Shown here: in pieces, positions 15,225 to 23,786 of the stretch
How the letters are laid out: each line of letters begins with the position of its first letter
Position numbering within the stretch: the stretch's first letter is position 1
Assembly: GCF_044769865.1 (NCBI RefSeq)
Contig: NZ_JBIZWA010000001.1
Location: 496,001-560,000, forward strand
Direction of reading: 5' to 3'
Length of the DNA: 64,000 nt
From: Homoserinimonas sp044769865
Lineage (GTDB): Bacteria; Actinomycetota; Actinomycetes; Actinomycetales; Microbacteriaceae
Position numbers and translations under genes: made by a program
Notes under the pieces: generated by a model
What the model was told of the DNA's origin: nothing
The model's input: the letters and a program-made list of their open reading frames with translations, nothing else
Databases searched by the model: none

Positions 15225-16558
15225 CTGTCTGCGGCGCTGTCCAGGCGGCAGCGTGATTGGAAGACCATGGCGACCGCCATGAGCACGGCCGGCACGAGAG
15301 TGAAGCCGATCACGAGTGCCGTGTGAGCCGAGTCGGCCTGCACGACTTCCTGCCCCGCCGTCGTCGACACGAAGCCGCCGATCGCCAGCACCGCCGAATA
15401 CACGTACGGGCCGATCGCCGTGCCCGTGGCCTCCGTCGCGGTCCACACGCCCGTGTAGGCGCCCGCCCGAGACGATCCCCGCCGCTCGGCTGCCGCCACC
15501 GCATCCGGAACCATCGAGAACGCGAACAGCTGCAGCCCCGCGAAGGAGATCCCGAGCACGACGACGACAACGGCCGTGATCGCCACCCCGAGCATCCCGC
15601 CCGCGATGAGCACGAGCGAGCCGCCGATGAAGATCAGCTGCGATAACAGCAGCCCTCGCTGCTTGCCGATGCGCTTCGACACCTTGAGCCACAGCGGGCT
15701 GGCGAAGATCGCAGGAGCGAGGAACGCCCCCATGAACAGCGAGGTGAGCCCGGTGTTGCCGAACACGTACTGCGTGTAGAACGGCACCGCTGCGAGGAAG
15801 AGGTGCGTCACGGTGCCCGTGAACAGGTAGGAGAGCACGAGCGCGCGGAAGTCCCGGTCGAGCCAGGCGACCTTGAGGTCGCTCCAGAAGGAATGATCGT
15901 GGGCATCCGGTTCGCGGAATCCCGCATGCTCGGTCAGCCGCCGCACACCCAGGATGCCGATCACACCGGTCGCGATCATGACCGCCGAGAGCAGGAGCGC
16001 CATCTGCGCATAGTCGCCGCGCTCGCCCGACTTCACGAGCGCGGGCGCAGCCACGCCAGCACCAAGCAGACCGACCGTGAGGAACACCATGCGGAACATG
16101 AACACCCGCGTGCGCTCGTGGTAGCCGATCTTCAGGTCGGAGGGCGTGGTCAGATACGGCACCTGGAAGCACGCGAAGAGCAGGTTGCCGACGATGTACC
16201 ACGCGCCGATCCACAGCGCGGCGGTCCACCCCTCAAGCGCCGATGGCACCGAGAACATCGCCGTCATCGCGACCGCGAGGCCGACGCCCCACCACAGCAT
16301 CCTTCGCCGGTGCCCAATCCTGCGCGCCTGTCGGTCGCTGAGGGAGCCGAGGAATGGATGCACCACCGCGTCGATCACCTTCGGCAGCAGCAAGGTCAGC
16401 CCAGCGATGAGGGGCGAGACGCCGAGCGTGTGGGTCATGAAGTAGAGCAGCAGCAGGCCGGGCACCGTGACCCAGACCCCCATGCCGAGCGAGCCGCTCG
16501 AATAGCTGGCAAGGTGGCCGAGCTTGGCGCGCACGGGCGCCTCAGTGGCAACGCTCAT
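15221..16558 (-). CDS. MFS transporter, GPH (glycoside-pentoside-hexuronide)-like
   Basis: 445 residues from ATG 16558, whose ATG overlaps the SDR stop (ATGA). Twelve membrane segments are expected. The N-terminal pattern KLGHLASYSSGSLGMGVWVTVPGLLLLYFMT and KVIDAVVHPFLGSLSDRQARRIGHRRRML (the D-x5-G-x-LSD-R-x-RRR loop between helices 2 and 3) is typical of the GPH cation symporters. The cargo could be a glycoside or another polar metabolite. The operon context (flavin monooxygenase, SDR) suggests uptake of an organic substrate to be oxidised. Confidence 0.83.
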   Translation of the reverse strand: MSVATEAPVRAKLGHLASYSSGSLGMGVWVTVPGLLLLYFMTHTLGVSPLIAGLTLLLPKVIDAVVHPFLGSLSDRQARRIGHRRRMLWWGVGLAVAMTAMFSVPSALEGWTAALWIGAWYIVGNLLFACFQVPYLTTPSDLKIGYHERTRVFMFRMVFLTVGLLGAGVAAPALVKSGERGDYAQMALLLSAVMIATGVIGILGVRRLTEHAGFREPDAHDHSFWSDLKVAWLDRDFRALVLSYLFTGTVTHLFLAAVPFYTQYVFGNTGLTSLFMGAFLAPAIFASPLWLKVSKRIGKQRGLLLSQLIFIGGSLVLIAGGMLGVAITAVVVVVLGISFAGLQLFAFSMVPDAVAAAERRGSSRAGAYTGVWTATEATGTAIGPYVYSAVLAIGGFVSTTAGQEVVQADSAHTALVIGFTLVPAVLMAVAMVFQSRCRLDSAADR

Positions 16559-17376
16559 CGGGTTCCTCCCTGTCGGGCCACAACGCCGGCGGCGAGTGGT
16601 GCGCCCTCGAACGCCCCGGACTGGGCGCGCCGGGCGAGTGTGCGGGCGACGATCCGGTCGCTGAGGTGGGGCAGGTGGCGAGCGATGAAGAACTCCACCG
16701 CGCCACGTTTCGTGGTCGGCACGTCGCGGCGGGGGCGTCGCCGGAGCGCCGCCAACATGACCTTGTCGACGACTCCCTCCAGCGGCTCGTAGCGACTCAT
16801 TCCCTCCAACGAGAGGCCGGCAGCCGCCGTCGAGCTGTGAATAGGGCTGCGCACCGACGACGGGTACACCGTCGTCACCCCCACGTGCGTGCCGAGTTCC
16901 ATGCGGAGCGCATCCGCGTAGGCGACGAGGGCGCGCTTCGAGGCACCGTAGGCCGCCGCGAGCGGCAACTGCATCACGGCCATGCGCGAGGCCAGCATCA
17001 CGACTCGCCCACGGGACTCGACCAGCGCGGCGACGCACGCCGCGGTCACTCGCCACGCGCCGAGGAGGTTCACGTCGAGTTGGCGGCGCACCTCCGCGCC
17101 GGGGGGCAGTTCCGCGGGGGCCGGCCCACCGACCCCCGCATTGTTGATGAGCACGTCGAGGCCGCCCAACTGCGCGATCGCTCGCTGCACGGCATCCGCC
17201 ACCTGCGCGTCATCGGTGATGTCGCACGCGATGATTCCGGATGCCTCATCTGCAACCATGTCGAGACCAACGACCGTCGCGCCCTCCTGCTGCAGGCGCG
17301 CCGTGATCGCGCGGCCGAAGGTGCCCGACGCTCCCGTGATGAGCACGCGCGTGCCCCGTGCATCCTTGAGTCTCAT
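16555..17376 (-). CDS. SDR-family NAD(P)-dependent oxidoreductase
   Basis: 273 residues from ATG 17376 (overlaps the monooxygenase stop as ATGA). The Rossmann motif is VLITGASGTFGRAI (TGxxxGxG variant with T-F), the structural motif LINNAGVGG, and the active site YGASKRALV, with the catalytic Ser in MLASRMAV. The C-terminal about 60 residues, with ALRRRPRRDVPTTKRG, are longer than in a minimal SDR and resemble the tail of SDRs that pair with monooxygenases. It probably oxidises or reduces the product of the neighbouring flavin monooxygenase. Confidence 0.88.
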   Translation of the reverse strand: MRLKDARGTRVLITGASGTFGRAITARLQQEGATVVGLDMVADEASGIIACDITDDAQVADAVQRAIAQLGGLDVLINNAGVGGPAPAELPPGAEVRRQLDVNLLGAWRVTAACVAALVESRGRVVMLASRMAVMQLPLAAAYGASKRALVAYADALRMELGTHVGVTTVYPSSVRSPIHSSTAAAGLSLEGMSRYEPLEGVVDKVMLAALRRRPRRDVPTTKRGAVEFFIARHLPHLSDRIVARTLARRAQSGAFEGAPLAAGVVARQGGTR

Positions 17377-18701
17377 GCGGTCACTCGCTCTCGCTGTGGG
17401 GTGGCGGCGCGGCGGGCTCGTGCCTCGCCTGCCCGGATCTCGCGGGGAATCGCGGCCACGTAGCCATCGAAGTCCACACGCATGGCGGGGCGCCGCTGGC
17501 CCCACCGCGCGGTCGCGGCCCGCAGGTGTCGGGCAACGGCGTCACGTTGCTCGGCCGGCGACGGCAGTGCGTAGCGGCCCGAGACGTGGGCTGCGAGGAG
17601 CTTCGCCTGTGCCTCAAGCACGGGCAGCGCAGCGCCGGTCGACTGCATGAGGCCCACGAAGGCGAGGGTCGGGTCGTCGAGATGAAAGACGCGCTGGTAC
17701 AGCGGCATCGCCTCCGCGTCGGGGCCGAGCCAGGTCTCGGAGAGAAAGGGAATGGTCACCCGGTAGCCGGTCGCCCACACGATGACGTCCACGGGATCAG
17801 AGCCGCCGTCGGTGAACGCGACCCTGTCACCCTCGAGCCGGGCGATGCCGGGCCTCGCGACAACCTCACCATGCGTCATCCGGTGCAGGATCGTGTCACT
17901 GATGGTCGGATGGTTCTGGAAGAGGCCACCGCTGGGAGCGGGCAGCCCGTAGCGTTCCGGCCGGCCGATCGCCAGGCCGAGCATCGTCTGCGCGATCGTC
18001 TGGCGCAGGCGCCACGGCAGCACGGAGAGCAGGCCGTTGACCTGGTCGGAGGGCTTGCCGAACACATACTTGGGCACGATGAAGACGCCGTGACGCGACG
18101 ACAGGAGCACGGGACCGCTCGAGACATAGGAGGCGTCGACGGCGATGTCCATCGCCGAGTTGCCCATCCCCACCACCATCACGCGCTTGCCCGCGAAGAC
18201 CTCCGGGGTGCGGTAGTCGTGCGCGTGCATCTGCTCGCCCGCAAAGTCGCCCTGGTACGCGGGGCTCGGCCAGCGTGGGTCCCAGTTGTGGCCGTTGGCG
18301 ACGACGACGCGGTCGAAGCGGCCGCTGGCACCGTCGTCGGATGTCACGAGCCAGCCGTCATCGTCACGCTCGACTGACTCCACCCCCGTTGAGAAGCGGA
18401 TGTGTTGTGTGAGGCCGAAGCGCTCGGCGTAGTCGGCGAGGTAGCCGGCGACGAGGTCAACGCTCGGGTAGTCCGGCCAGTCGGTCGGCATCGGCAGATC
18501 GGCGAACTCGGTGCGCGTGCGGCTCGTGTTGAGGTGCAGCGAGTCGTAGGCCGGTGAGAGCCCGCTGCGATTGCCACGCACCCAGAGCCCGCCCGCCCGG
18601 TCGCCCTTCTCATAGGTGACGACCTCAGCTCCAACGTCGAGCAGCGCCTTGGTGGCCGCCAGTCCCGCTGCCCCCGCCCCGATCACGGCAATCCGCGCCA
18701 T
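17373..18701 (-). CDS. Flavin-containing monooxygenase (FMO / Baeyer-Villiger-like)
   Basis: 442 residues from ATG 18701, preceded by an AGGAG site. FAD-binding IAVIGAGAAGLAATKALL at residues 3-20, NADP-binding VMVVGMGNSAMDIAVDA near residue 175, and the WATGY motif near residue 295 are all present. The linker region VVVANGHN and GEQMHAHDYRTPEVF is close to the FMO fingerprint F-x-G-x3-H-x3-Y/W. Such enzymes insert one oxygen atom into N, S or ketone substrates using NADPH. It is the first gene of a coupled operon with SDR, MFS and TauE/SafE, opposite a PucR-type regulator. Confidence 0.87.
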   Translation of the reverse strand: MARIAVIGAGAAGLAATKALLDVGAEVVTYEKGDRAGGLWVRGNRSGLSPAYDSLHLNTSRTRTEFADLPMPTDWPDYPSVDLVAGYLADYAERFGLTQHIRFSTGVESVERDDDGWLVTSDDGASGRFDRVVVANGHNWDPRWPSPAYQGDFAGEQMHAHDYRTPEVFAGKRVMVVGMGNSAMDIAVDASYVSSGPVLLSSRHGVFIVPKYVFGKPSDQVNGLLSVLPWRLRQTIAQTMLGLAIGRPERYGLPAPSGGLFQNHPTISDTILHRMTHGEVVARPGIARLEGDRVAFTDGGSDPVDVIVWATGYRVTIPFLSETWLGPDAEAMPLYQRVFHLDDPTLAFVGLMQSTGAALPVLEAQAKLLAAHVSGRYALPSPAEQRDAVARHLRAATARWGQRRPAMRVDFDGYVAAIPREIRAGEARARRAATPQRERVTA

Positions 18702-18788
18702 GGAACTCCTCACCTCGTTGTGGTCGAACCCAATCTAGAGGCGCGATCCCCAGCGCGGCGTGGATTACTACACCGATTCGTGCCCTCC

Positions 18789-18808
18789 GCTTGTGCTGCA
18801 GCACAAGC
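18789..18808. promoter_or_regulatory. Perfect 20-base palindrome in the divergent promoter region
   Basis: GCTTGTGCTGCAGCACAAGC is fully self-complementary. It lies in the 124-base gap between the monooxygenase operon (start 18701) and the regulator gene (start 18826), so it is the obvious binding site for the PucR-type protein or another dimeric regulator. Confidence 0.65.
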
Positions 18809-18825
18809 ACGGCCAGTGTTGGGGC

Positions 18826-19956
18826 ATGGAAGCAGAGTGGGCACCCGTCGCCACCCTCATCGACCGCATCGCCACAGACGACGACCTCCTTCGGGGTGTC
18901 GTGACCTCCGTGCGGGCACTCGTTCGCGAATCGGCCGCCCTCACGACGGAAGACATCGTGGGCCACACGCGGGCCCTCATCTTCGCCGCGACGCGGGCTC
19001 TCGCCGATCGGCGAGGACCGAGCGAGGCCGAGCTCTCCTTCGTCGAGGACTTCGCCGAGACGCGGGCCAAGCAGGGCGTGCCGCTTGAGGCCGTGCTCGG
19101 CGCGGTTCATGTCTCCGAGCGCACGATCTGGACCCGCGCGCGAGAGCTTGCCCCCGCCTCCGGCGTCTCATCCGAGCTGCTGTTCGACGTGCGCGAACTC
19201 TACGACGACTGGGCGGAGTCTGTGCGTTCGCGCCTCGTCGTCGCGCACCGCGCCGCGGCGGCGACCGCCAACCCCGTTGCACACGACCGGGATGCGTCGA
19301 TCCTGCGCAGGCTCTTCGAGGGCGGCACCGCTGCGACGCTCGCCGCGACGGAGGCCGGGTTGCCGATTGATCGCCAGCTGTGGGTGATCGTCGGCCACGG
19401 CGCCGACGCCCCTCACTGGCACGCTGCGCTACGCGCGGCATCCGGCCGTCACGTGGCAGCACGGCTCGGCGGCTGGTTCGCCGCTGTCGTCGGCTCACCG
19501 CCGGGCGCACTCCCCGTCGCCGGCTCCGCGGATGTTGGGCCCGTCGCCGGCTACGCGGGCCCCGTCACGCCCGACGGACTCGGCCCCGCGCGACGGCTCG
19601 CAGAGTCAGCCCTGCCCGCCGCACAGAATCGCGGATGCTCCGGCCTCGTGCATGTCGCCGAGGTGGCGAGTCTCGTGGCCCTCGGCGATCGCCCTGACCT
19701 CGCCGCGATGCTGGTTGATCACCGCGCCGCCGAGTGGCGTGAACTGGGAACCTCAGCCCGCCCCGTCGCAGAAGCCGTCGTCGCATGGCTCGAGTGCGAC
19801 CGGGACGTGGGGGCCGCCGCCGAACGCCTCTTCGTGCATCCGAACACCGTGCGCAACCGTGTGCAGCGCTTCGTCGACGTCACGGGCATCAACGAACGCT
19901 CCGTGTTGGGTGCCGCCGACGCGTGGTGGCTCTGCACGACGTGGCTCGCGCTCTGA
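18826..19956 (+). CDS. PucR/CdaR-type helix-turn-helix transcriptional regulator
   Basis: 376 residues from ATG 18826. The C-terminal about 60 residues (VAWLECDRDVGAAAERLFVHPNTVRNRVQRFVDVTGI) are the PucR HTH_30 signature. The N-terminal part (DIVGHTRALIFAATRALADRRGPSEAELSFVEDFAETRAKQGVPLEAVLGAVHVSERTIW) is the RsbR-like helical domain common in actinobacterial PucR regulators, with a degenerate GGDEF-like middle. These proteins respond to small molecules and control adjacent catabolic genes. The divergent operon and the 20-base palindrome make a local regulator of the monooxygenase operon the best reading. Confidence 0.87.
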   Translation: MEAEWAPVATLIDRIATDDDLLRGVVTSVRALVRESAALTTEDIVGHTRALIFAATRALADRRGPSEAELSFVEDFAETRAKQGVPLEAVLGAVHVSERTIWTRARELAPASGVSSELLFDVRELYDDWAESVRSRLVVAHRAAAATANPVAHDRDASILRRLFEGGTAATLAATEAGLPIDRQLWVIVGHGADAPHWHAALRAASGRHVAARLGGWFAAVVGSPPGALPVAGSADVGPVAGYAGPVTPDGLGPARRLAESALPAAQNRGCSGLVHVAEVASLVALGDRPDLAAMLVDHRAAEWRELGTSARPVAEAVVAWLECDRDVGAAAERLFVHPNTVRNRVQRFVDVTGINERSVLGAADAWWLCTTWLAL

Positions 19957-19994
19957 GAGACTCAATGCACCATCGAGACCCAAAGGAGGACCCC

Positions 19995-20192
19995 ATGCCA
20001 AGCATCCCCGCCAAACGCGACTGGATTCTCGCCGGCGTCGGCCTCCTCGCCATCGCCGCGGTGATCGTGATCGGCCTGCTCATCACGCAGGCGCTTAACG
20101 GCGACGAGCCGGGAGACGACATTCACCCAACGGCGCCCGCCGACACCCCGCCCGTTTCGAGCCCGCGGCCGATCATCCCGGGCGACGAATAG
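19995..20192 (+). CDS. Small single-pass membrane protein, 65 residues
   Basis: ATG 19995 is preceded by a strong AAAGGAGG site (19983-19990); an upstream ATG at 19965 lacks one. One membrane helix (WILAGVGLLAIAAVIVIGLLIT, residues 10-31) is followed by an acidic, Pro-rich outside tail (GDEPGDDIHPTAPADTPPVSSP). No family recognised. It follows the PucR gene by 38 bases and ends at a strong hairpin. Confidence 0.7.
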   Translation: MPSIPAKRDWILAGVGLLAIAAVIVIGLLITQALNGDEPGDDIHPTAPADTPPVSSPRPIIPGDE

Positions 20193-20200
20193 ACGAGAAA

Positions 20201-20224
20201 GGGCCGCCCCTCGCGGGACGGCCC
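20201..20224. terminator. Bidirectional terminator hairpin
   Basis: GGGCCGCCCC and GGGACGGCCC pair around a TCGC loop with one mismatch. It lies between the small membrane protein gene (+) and the SDR gene (-), which are convergent, and ends both. Confidence 0.75.
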
Positions 20225-20240
20225 AAGACTCACGCGGCGA

Positions 20241-20993
20241 TTACTGCGCCGTGTAGCCACCATCGACCAGGTGCTGCGACCCGGTGACGTAGCTCGCCTT
20301 GTCGCTCAGCAGGAACAGCACGAGCGCCGCGACCTCATCGGCCGAACCGAGACGACCGATCGGATGCTTCGAGACGAGGCCGTCGTACACATCCTTCGGC
20401 AGGCCCGCAAGGAGCGGGGTGTCGATGTAGCCGGGGTGCACCGAGTTAATGCGCACGCCCTTCGGCGCATAGCTGATGGCCGCCGCCTTGGTCATGCCAG
20501 CGACGCCGTGCTTCGCGGCGACATACGGCAGCGCGGCCGCGTCCCCCACAATGCCAAGGATCGACGACGTGTTCACGATCGCCCCACCGCCGGCCTTCAC
20601 GATCTCGGGTGCCTGGAAGTGCATGCCGTAGAACACCGAGTGCAGGTTCACATCCATGAGCTTCTTGTAGCCCTCGATGTCGATGTCTTCTGCGAGCCCC
20701 TGCGGCCCGCCGATCCCGGCGTTGTTGAAGGCGAGGTGGAGCGCGCCGTACTCCGAGACGGCGCGGTCGACGGCCGCCTTCACGTCATCGGGGTTGCCGA
20801 CGTCACCGGCAATCGCTGTGGCCTTGCCGCCCGCGGCGACGATGTCATCGACGACCTTCTGCGCCACATCCTGCTTCAGGTCGTTCACGACGACGCTCGC
20901 ACCACCCGCGGCGAGTCCCAGCGCGACGGCCTTGCCGATGCCCGAACCTCCGCCCGTGACGAGTGCGATCTTTCCTTCGAATTCCTTGGTCAT
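20241..20993 (-). CDS. SDR-family oxidoreductase, FabG-like
   Basis: 250 residues from ATG 20993, preceded by an AAGGAGG site. Classical SDR motifs in order: TGGGSGIGKAV (cofactor), LAFNNAGIGG, SSILGIVG (catalytic Ser), YVAAKHGVAGMTKAAA (YxxxK), HPGYIDTPLL, and GSQHLVDGGYTAQ at the end. This full-length architecture is that of 3-oxoacyl-ACP-reductase-like or secondary alcohol dehydrogenases; the substrate cannot be told. It stands alone: the upstream ASCH gene is 118 bases away. Confidence 0.88.
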   Translation of the reverse strand: MTKEFEGKIALVTGGGSGIGKAVALGLAAGGASVVVNDLKQDVAQKVVDDIVAAGGKATAIAGDVGNPDDVKAAVDRAVSEYGALHLAFNNAGIGGPQGLAEDIDIEGYKKLMDVNLHSVFYGMHFQAPEIVKAGGGAIVNTSSILGIVGDAAALPYVAAKHGVAGMTKAAAISYAPKGVRINSVHPGYIDTPLLAGLPKDVYDGLVSKHPIGRLGSADEVAALVLFLLSDKASYVTGSQHLVDGGYTAQ

Positions 20994-21111
20994 TTCATCC
21001 TCCTTGCGCCCTCGTGGGGTGCTGCTTGGTGAACCGCTGGCCTCGTGGTCAGTCCCTCAATACAACCCGTCTCTGCTGGGAAAATTCCATTCATACGTAT
21101 ACAGGTGATGT

Positions 21112-21663
21112 TCATGGCTCCGCGACGGGCGGCATGTCCATCGCGCCGAGGTCTGCCGCGGCATCCGCTTCGTCTGCGTGCTCGGGCGGCCACACGACCG
21201 TGAAGCGCTCGAACACGACCTCAGCGTCGTCAGACCAGCGGATGCTGCGGGCCTCCGCCACACGCCGCCAATAGCGCGTGTGGCTCTCCAACCAGCCATC
21301 GCGGCTGCGGTCACCCTCGCCCTCATCCCAGGCGAAGGCGTCGTCGACGCTGCGCACCGGCCCGAGGCGGAGCTCCGTCGACCTGAGTATGACGACGGGT
21401 GCGCCGCGTCCGTCGCAGGCGATCCAGTGTCCGCCGATCTGGGGCAACGGCTGCCGATCGGCCTCGAACTCGGCCACGAGCGTCGCCGTCGCCCGCTTGC
21501 CGCCCTCCAGCACGAGCGCCAGGAGGTCGTCCGCCAGCTCGACCGAGTCGCCGAAGAACTCGACCGACGGATGCTCGCCATCCGGCCCCGGCACCGCGTC
21601 GCGGTAGGCATGCCAGAGCTCGGCGGCCGCCGTCATGTCGGGCTCAGGCAATGGGGTGGTCAT
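21112..21663 (-). CDS. ASCH domain-containing protein
   Basis: 183 residues from ATG 21663; earlier in-frame starts up to 21717 lack a clear ribosome site. The ASCH/PUA-like beta-barrel is recognisable from VEFFGDSVELADDLLALVLEGGKRATATLVAEF (the G-x-K-x2-T motif), ACDGRGAPVVILRSTELRLGPVRSVDDAFAWDEGEGDRS and WLESHTRYWRR. ASCH proteins bind RNA or modified nucleosides, and some are RNases or amidohydrolases; the role of this subgroup is unknown. The 118 bases downstream, before the SDR gene, include an unusually AT-rich patch (ATACGTAT) near 21090-21100. Confidence 0.85.
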   Translation of the reverse strand: MTTPLPEPDMTAAAELWHAYRDAVPGPDGEHPSVEFFGDSVELADDLLALVLEGGKRATATLVAEFEADRQPLPQIGGHWIACDGRGAPVVILRSTELRLGPVRSVDDAFAWDEGEGDRSRDGWLESHTRYWRRVAEARSIRWSDDAEVVFERFTVVWPPEHADEADAAADLGAMDMPPVAEP

Positions 21664-21736
21664 AGGTCTTCCAATCGGGTCGCATCCATCCTGCGTCGCC
21701 GCGGGCGAGAGGTCCACCCTATGACGGCGCGCTACG

Positions 21737-22279
21737 TCAGGAGTGAGCGGGGGCGCAGAGCAAGTCCACCAGCTTCCGCACGGTCAACAGGTTGCGCGCG
21801 GTGCCGGGCGCGCCGAGGATGCGCCCCACCCTCGCCATTCCGGGGTCCGCGGTGCCCGCCCCGCCTGCGTAGCGGATGTAGAGGTGTTCGCCCCGCAGTT
21901 CCCAGGTGTCCTGCCCCGTGGTCACCTCATGCGCGGCTGCGACGGCATCCGCGGAGGGGGCTCCAGCAAGAAAGGTGACGTACGCGAACTTCGGGTCATG
22001 CTCACCGAAGGGGAACTCCCGCAGCGCGGCCTCCAGCTCGGCGCGCGTCCGCGACACGACCTCGCGGAAGAATCCGAACCGCTCCTCGACCTCGCGTTCC
22101 AGTGCTCGCGCGAAGTCAGCCGGGTCGCCGGGAGGGGTGCACAGCAGGTTTCCGGATGCAATGTAGGTCGCGACATCCGTGGCCCCCAGCTCCTCCGCGA
22201 GGGCGCGCCACTGCGCCATCGGCAGTTTCGCGGTGCCGCCAACGTTGACAGCCCTCACCAGCCAGGCTCGACGCTCCAT
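21737..22279 (-). CDS. DUF1697 domain-containing protein
   Basis: 180 residues from ATG 22279 with a GGGGGA site before it. The family signature WLVRAVNVGGTAKLPMAQWRALAEELGATDVATYIASGNLL at residues 6-46 is characteristic (usually LLRGINVGG...YIQSGNVV). The C-terminal half keeps the family pattern YIRYAGGAGTA and TARNLLTVRKLVDLL. Biochemical function is unknown. It is divergent from the acylphosphatase gene across a 34-base gap. Confidence 0.88.
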   Translation of the reverse strand: MERRAWLVRAVNVGGTAKLPMAQWRALAEELGATDVATYIASGNLLCTPPGDPADFARALEREVEERFGFFREVVSRTRAELEAALREFPFGEHDPKFAYVTFLAGAPSADAVAAAHEVTTGQDTWELRGEHLYIRYAGGAGTADPGMARVGRILGAPGTARNLLTVRKLVDLLCAPAHS

Positions 22280-22301
22280 TCCCCCAGCATCCCACCCGCA
22301 G

Positions 22302-22308
22302 CAGAATA
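22302..22308. promoter_or_regulatory. Overlapping opposite -10 elements (bidirectional promoter)
   Basis: CAGAATA reads CAGAAT on the + strand (six bases before ATG 22314) and TATTCT on the - strand. Both genes of the divergent pair could thus be started from one AT-rich core, the only one in the 34-base gap. Confidence 0.45.
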
Positions 22309-22313
22309 GGAAC

Positions 22314-22610
22314 ATGGATGCCACACCCTCCGACGACATCGCCCGCCGCCGCATCCGCGCCACCGTGCACGGGGTCGTGCAGGGTGTCGGATTCCGCTGG
22401 GCCGCCGCCGAGCACGCCACCGAGATCGGCGCGAGCGGCTGGGTCAGAAATCAGCAGGACGGCACCGTGCTGGCCGAGATCGAGGCCAGCCCTGAGCAGG
22501 TCGACGACATGATCGACTTCCTGCACCGCGGTTCGCAGTTCGCCCGAGTCGACGGTGTCGACGTCGACGAGCTGTCACCCGACGGCAGCGCCGGGTTCAC
22601 GATCCACTAG
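22314..22610 (+). CDS. acyP: Acylphosphatase
   Basis: 98 residues from ATG 22314. The signature TVHGVVQGVGFRWAAAEHATEIGASGWVRNQQDGTV contains the phosphate-binding VQGVGFR with the catalytic Arg and the catalytic Asn of GWVRN. The enzyme hydrolyses carboxyl-phosphate bonds such as acetyl phosphate or 1,3-bisphosphoglycerate in the cytoplasm. Length and domain are complete. A -10-like CAGAAT lies six bases before the start, suggesting a leaderless transcript. It converges on the Pr6Pr gene 7 bases downstream. Confidence 0.93.
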   Translation: MDATPSDDIARRRIRATVHGVVQGVGFRWAAAEHATEIGASGWVRNQQDGTVLAEIEASPEQVDDMIDFLHRGSQFARVDGVDVDELSPDGSAGFTIH

Positions 22611-22617
22611 GGGACGC

Positions 22618-23358
22618 TCAGCGGCGGAGGCGTCGAAGCCCGAGTGCGAGCATCCGGTCGATCAGCACGACAACGAGCCCGAGCACCAGGAAGCCGACGA
22701 GCAACCAGACCACGTTGACGCCGACGGCACCCCAGCCGAACTCGTCAGCGTCGAGGAAGAAGTAGGGGTAGCGGCTGCCCACCCCTGTGAGCACCGGGCC
22801 GAGCTCGGCGCGGATGAACGCGAAGATCGCGTAGGCCGCGGGCGTGACGAGCCACAGCACGGCGTACCACCAGCGGAACCGGCCCTTCGGCGAGAACAGC
22901 AACCAATCACCGACGGCGAGCAGCGGCACCCACGTGTGCACGAGGAGGTCCGCGAGGTCGCCGCCGTCGAAGGTGCCGAGCGCGACATCCCGGGGCACGA
23001 GCACGAAGTTGTAGACGAGGCCCGTGATCGTGATCGCGACGAGCACGATGCCGGCGAGCCACGGCACGAGCACCGGAAGCGGGCGCCTGCCGCCACCGAG
23101 TGCGCCGAACGTGCGGCCCGTCACCCACAGGTAGGCGAGCAGCACGAGCAGGTTGCTCTGGATCGTGAAGTAGCTGAACGACTGCAGGTCGAGCGCGCCC
23201 TGGTCGAGCCCCGTGTTCAGGAACAGCCCATAGGCGCACACCACCAGCAGCACGAGCCGCCAGACAAGTGCAGCGAGACGGATGCTTCGCCCCATGCCTT
23301 CGCGCGCGGCTCCCCCAGGCGTGCCCGCGGTCGCGCCGGGCAGGTCATCTTCGGCCAT
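22618..23358 (-). CDS. Pr6Pr-family membrane protein
   Basis: 246 residues, start ATG 23358. Six membrane helices with the family text LQSFSYFTIQSNLLVLLAYLW, ITGLVYNFVL, LADLLVHTWVPLLAVGDWLLF and WYAVLWLVTPAAYAIFAFIRAEL, followed by YPYFFLDADEFGWGAVGVNVVWLLVGFLVLG. This is the Pr6Pr family (related in pattern to FAR-17a/AIG1-like proteins). Function is not established. The N-terminal about 22 residues before the first helix are polar; ATG at MGRSIRLA is a possible later start. Confidence 0.88.
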   Translation of the reverse strand: MAEDDLPGATAGTPGGAAREGMGRSIRLAALVWRLVLLVVCAYGLFLNTGLDQGALDLQSFSYFTIQSNLLVLLAYLWVTGRTFGALGGGRRPLPVLVPWLAGIVLVAITITGLVYNFVLVPRDVALGTFDGGDLADLLVHTWVPLLAVGDWLLFSPKGRFRWWYAVLWLVTPAAYAIFAFIRAELGPVLTGVGSRYPYFFLDADEFGWGAVGVNVVWLLVGFLVLGLVVVLIDRMLALGLRRLRR

Positions 23359-23411
23359 GGAGAGAGCCTATGGTCTCCGCTGCCGTCGACACGGCATCCG
23401 CACAGACGAAA

Positions 23412-23431
23412 GCGGCGACGCCGAAGCGCCG
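23412..23431 (-). terminator. UUCG-tetraloop terminator after csbD-like gene
   Basis: On the - strand GGCGGCGC, loop TTCG, GCGTCGCC (one G-T pair), followed by GCTTT. It lies 29 bases beyond the CsbD-family stop and ends that short transcript. Confidence 0.7.
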
Positions 23432-23459
23432 CCGCCTGCATCGACAGTCGTCGTGAAAT

Positions 23460-23624
23460 CTACTTGAACGCGTCCTTCACGTTCTCGCCAGCCTGCTTGA
23501 GGTTGGCCTTCGACTGGTCCATCTTGCCTTCGGCCTCAAGGCGCTCGTTGTCGGTCACCTTGCCGGTGGCCTCCTTGGCCTTGCCGCCGAGTTCCTCTGC
23601 CTTGTTCTCGAACTTGTCACTCAT
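23460..23624 (-). CDS. CsbD-family stress-response protein
   Basis: 54 residues from ATG 23624, preceded by an AAAGGAC site. The whole protein is the CsbD pattern: KFENKAEELGGKAKEATGKVTDNERLEAEGKMDQSKANLKQ. These small, hydrophilic, Lys/Glu-rich helical proteins are induced by general stress in many bacteria; their mechanism is unknown. Monocistronic, with its own UUCG terminator. Confidence 0.92.
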   Translation of the reverse strand: MSDKFENKAEELGGKAKEATGKVTDNERLEAEGKMDQSKANLKQAGENVKDAFK

Positions 23625-23786
23625 GTGAACACCGTCCTTTCCTATCGGCAATGGGTGCGTCAGACGTTAGCCCCGGAATCGCTCGGTGGCGCATCCTCCC
23701 AAGCGACTCACAGCATCCCGGTCGCGTGCCGCGGAGCGACATCCCAAGGACCTGGCGGGAGTCGTTTCGGTGCTATCAAGAAGGGG

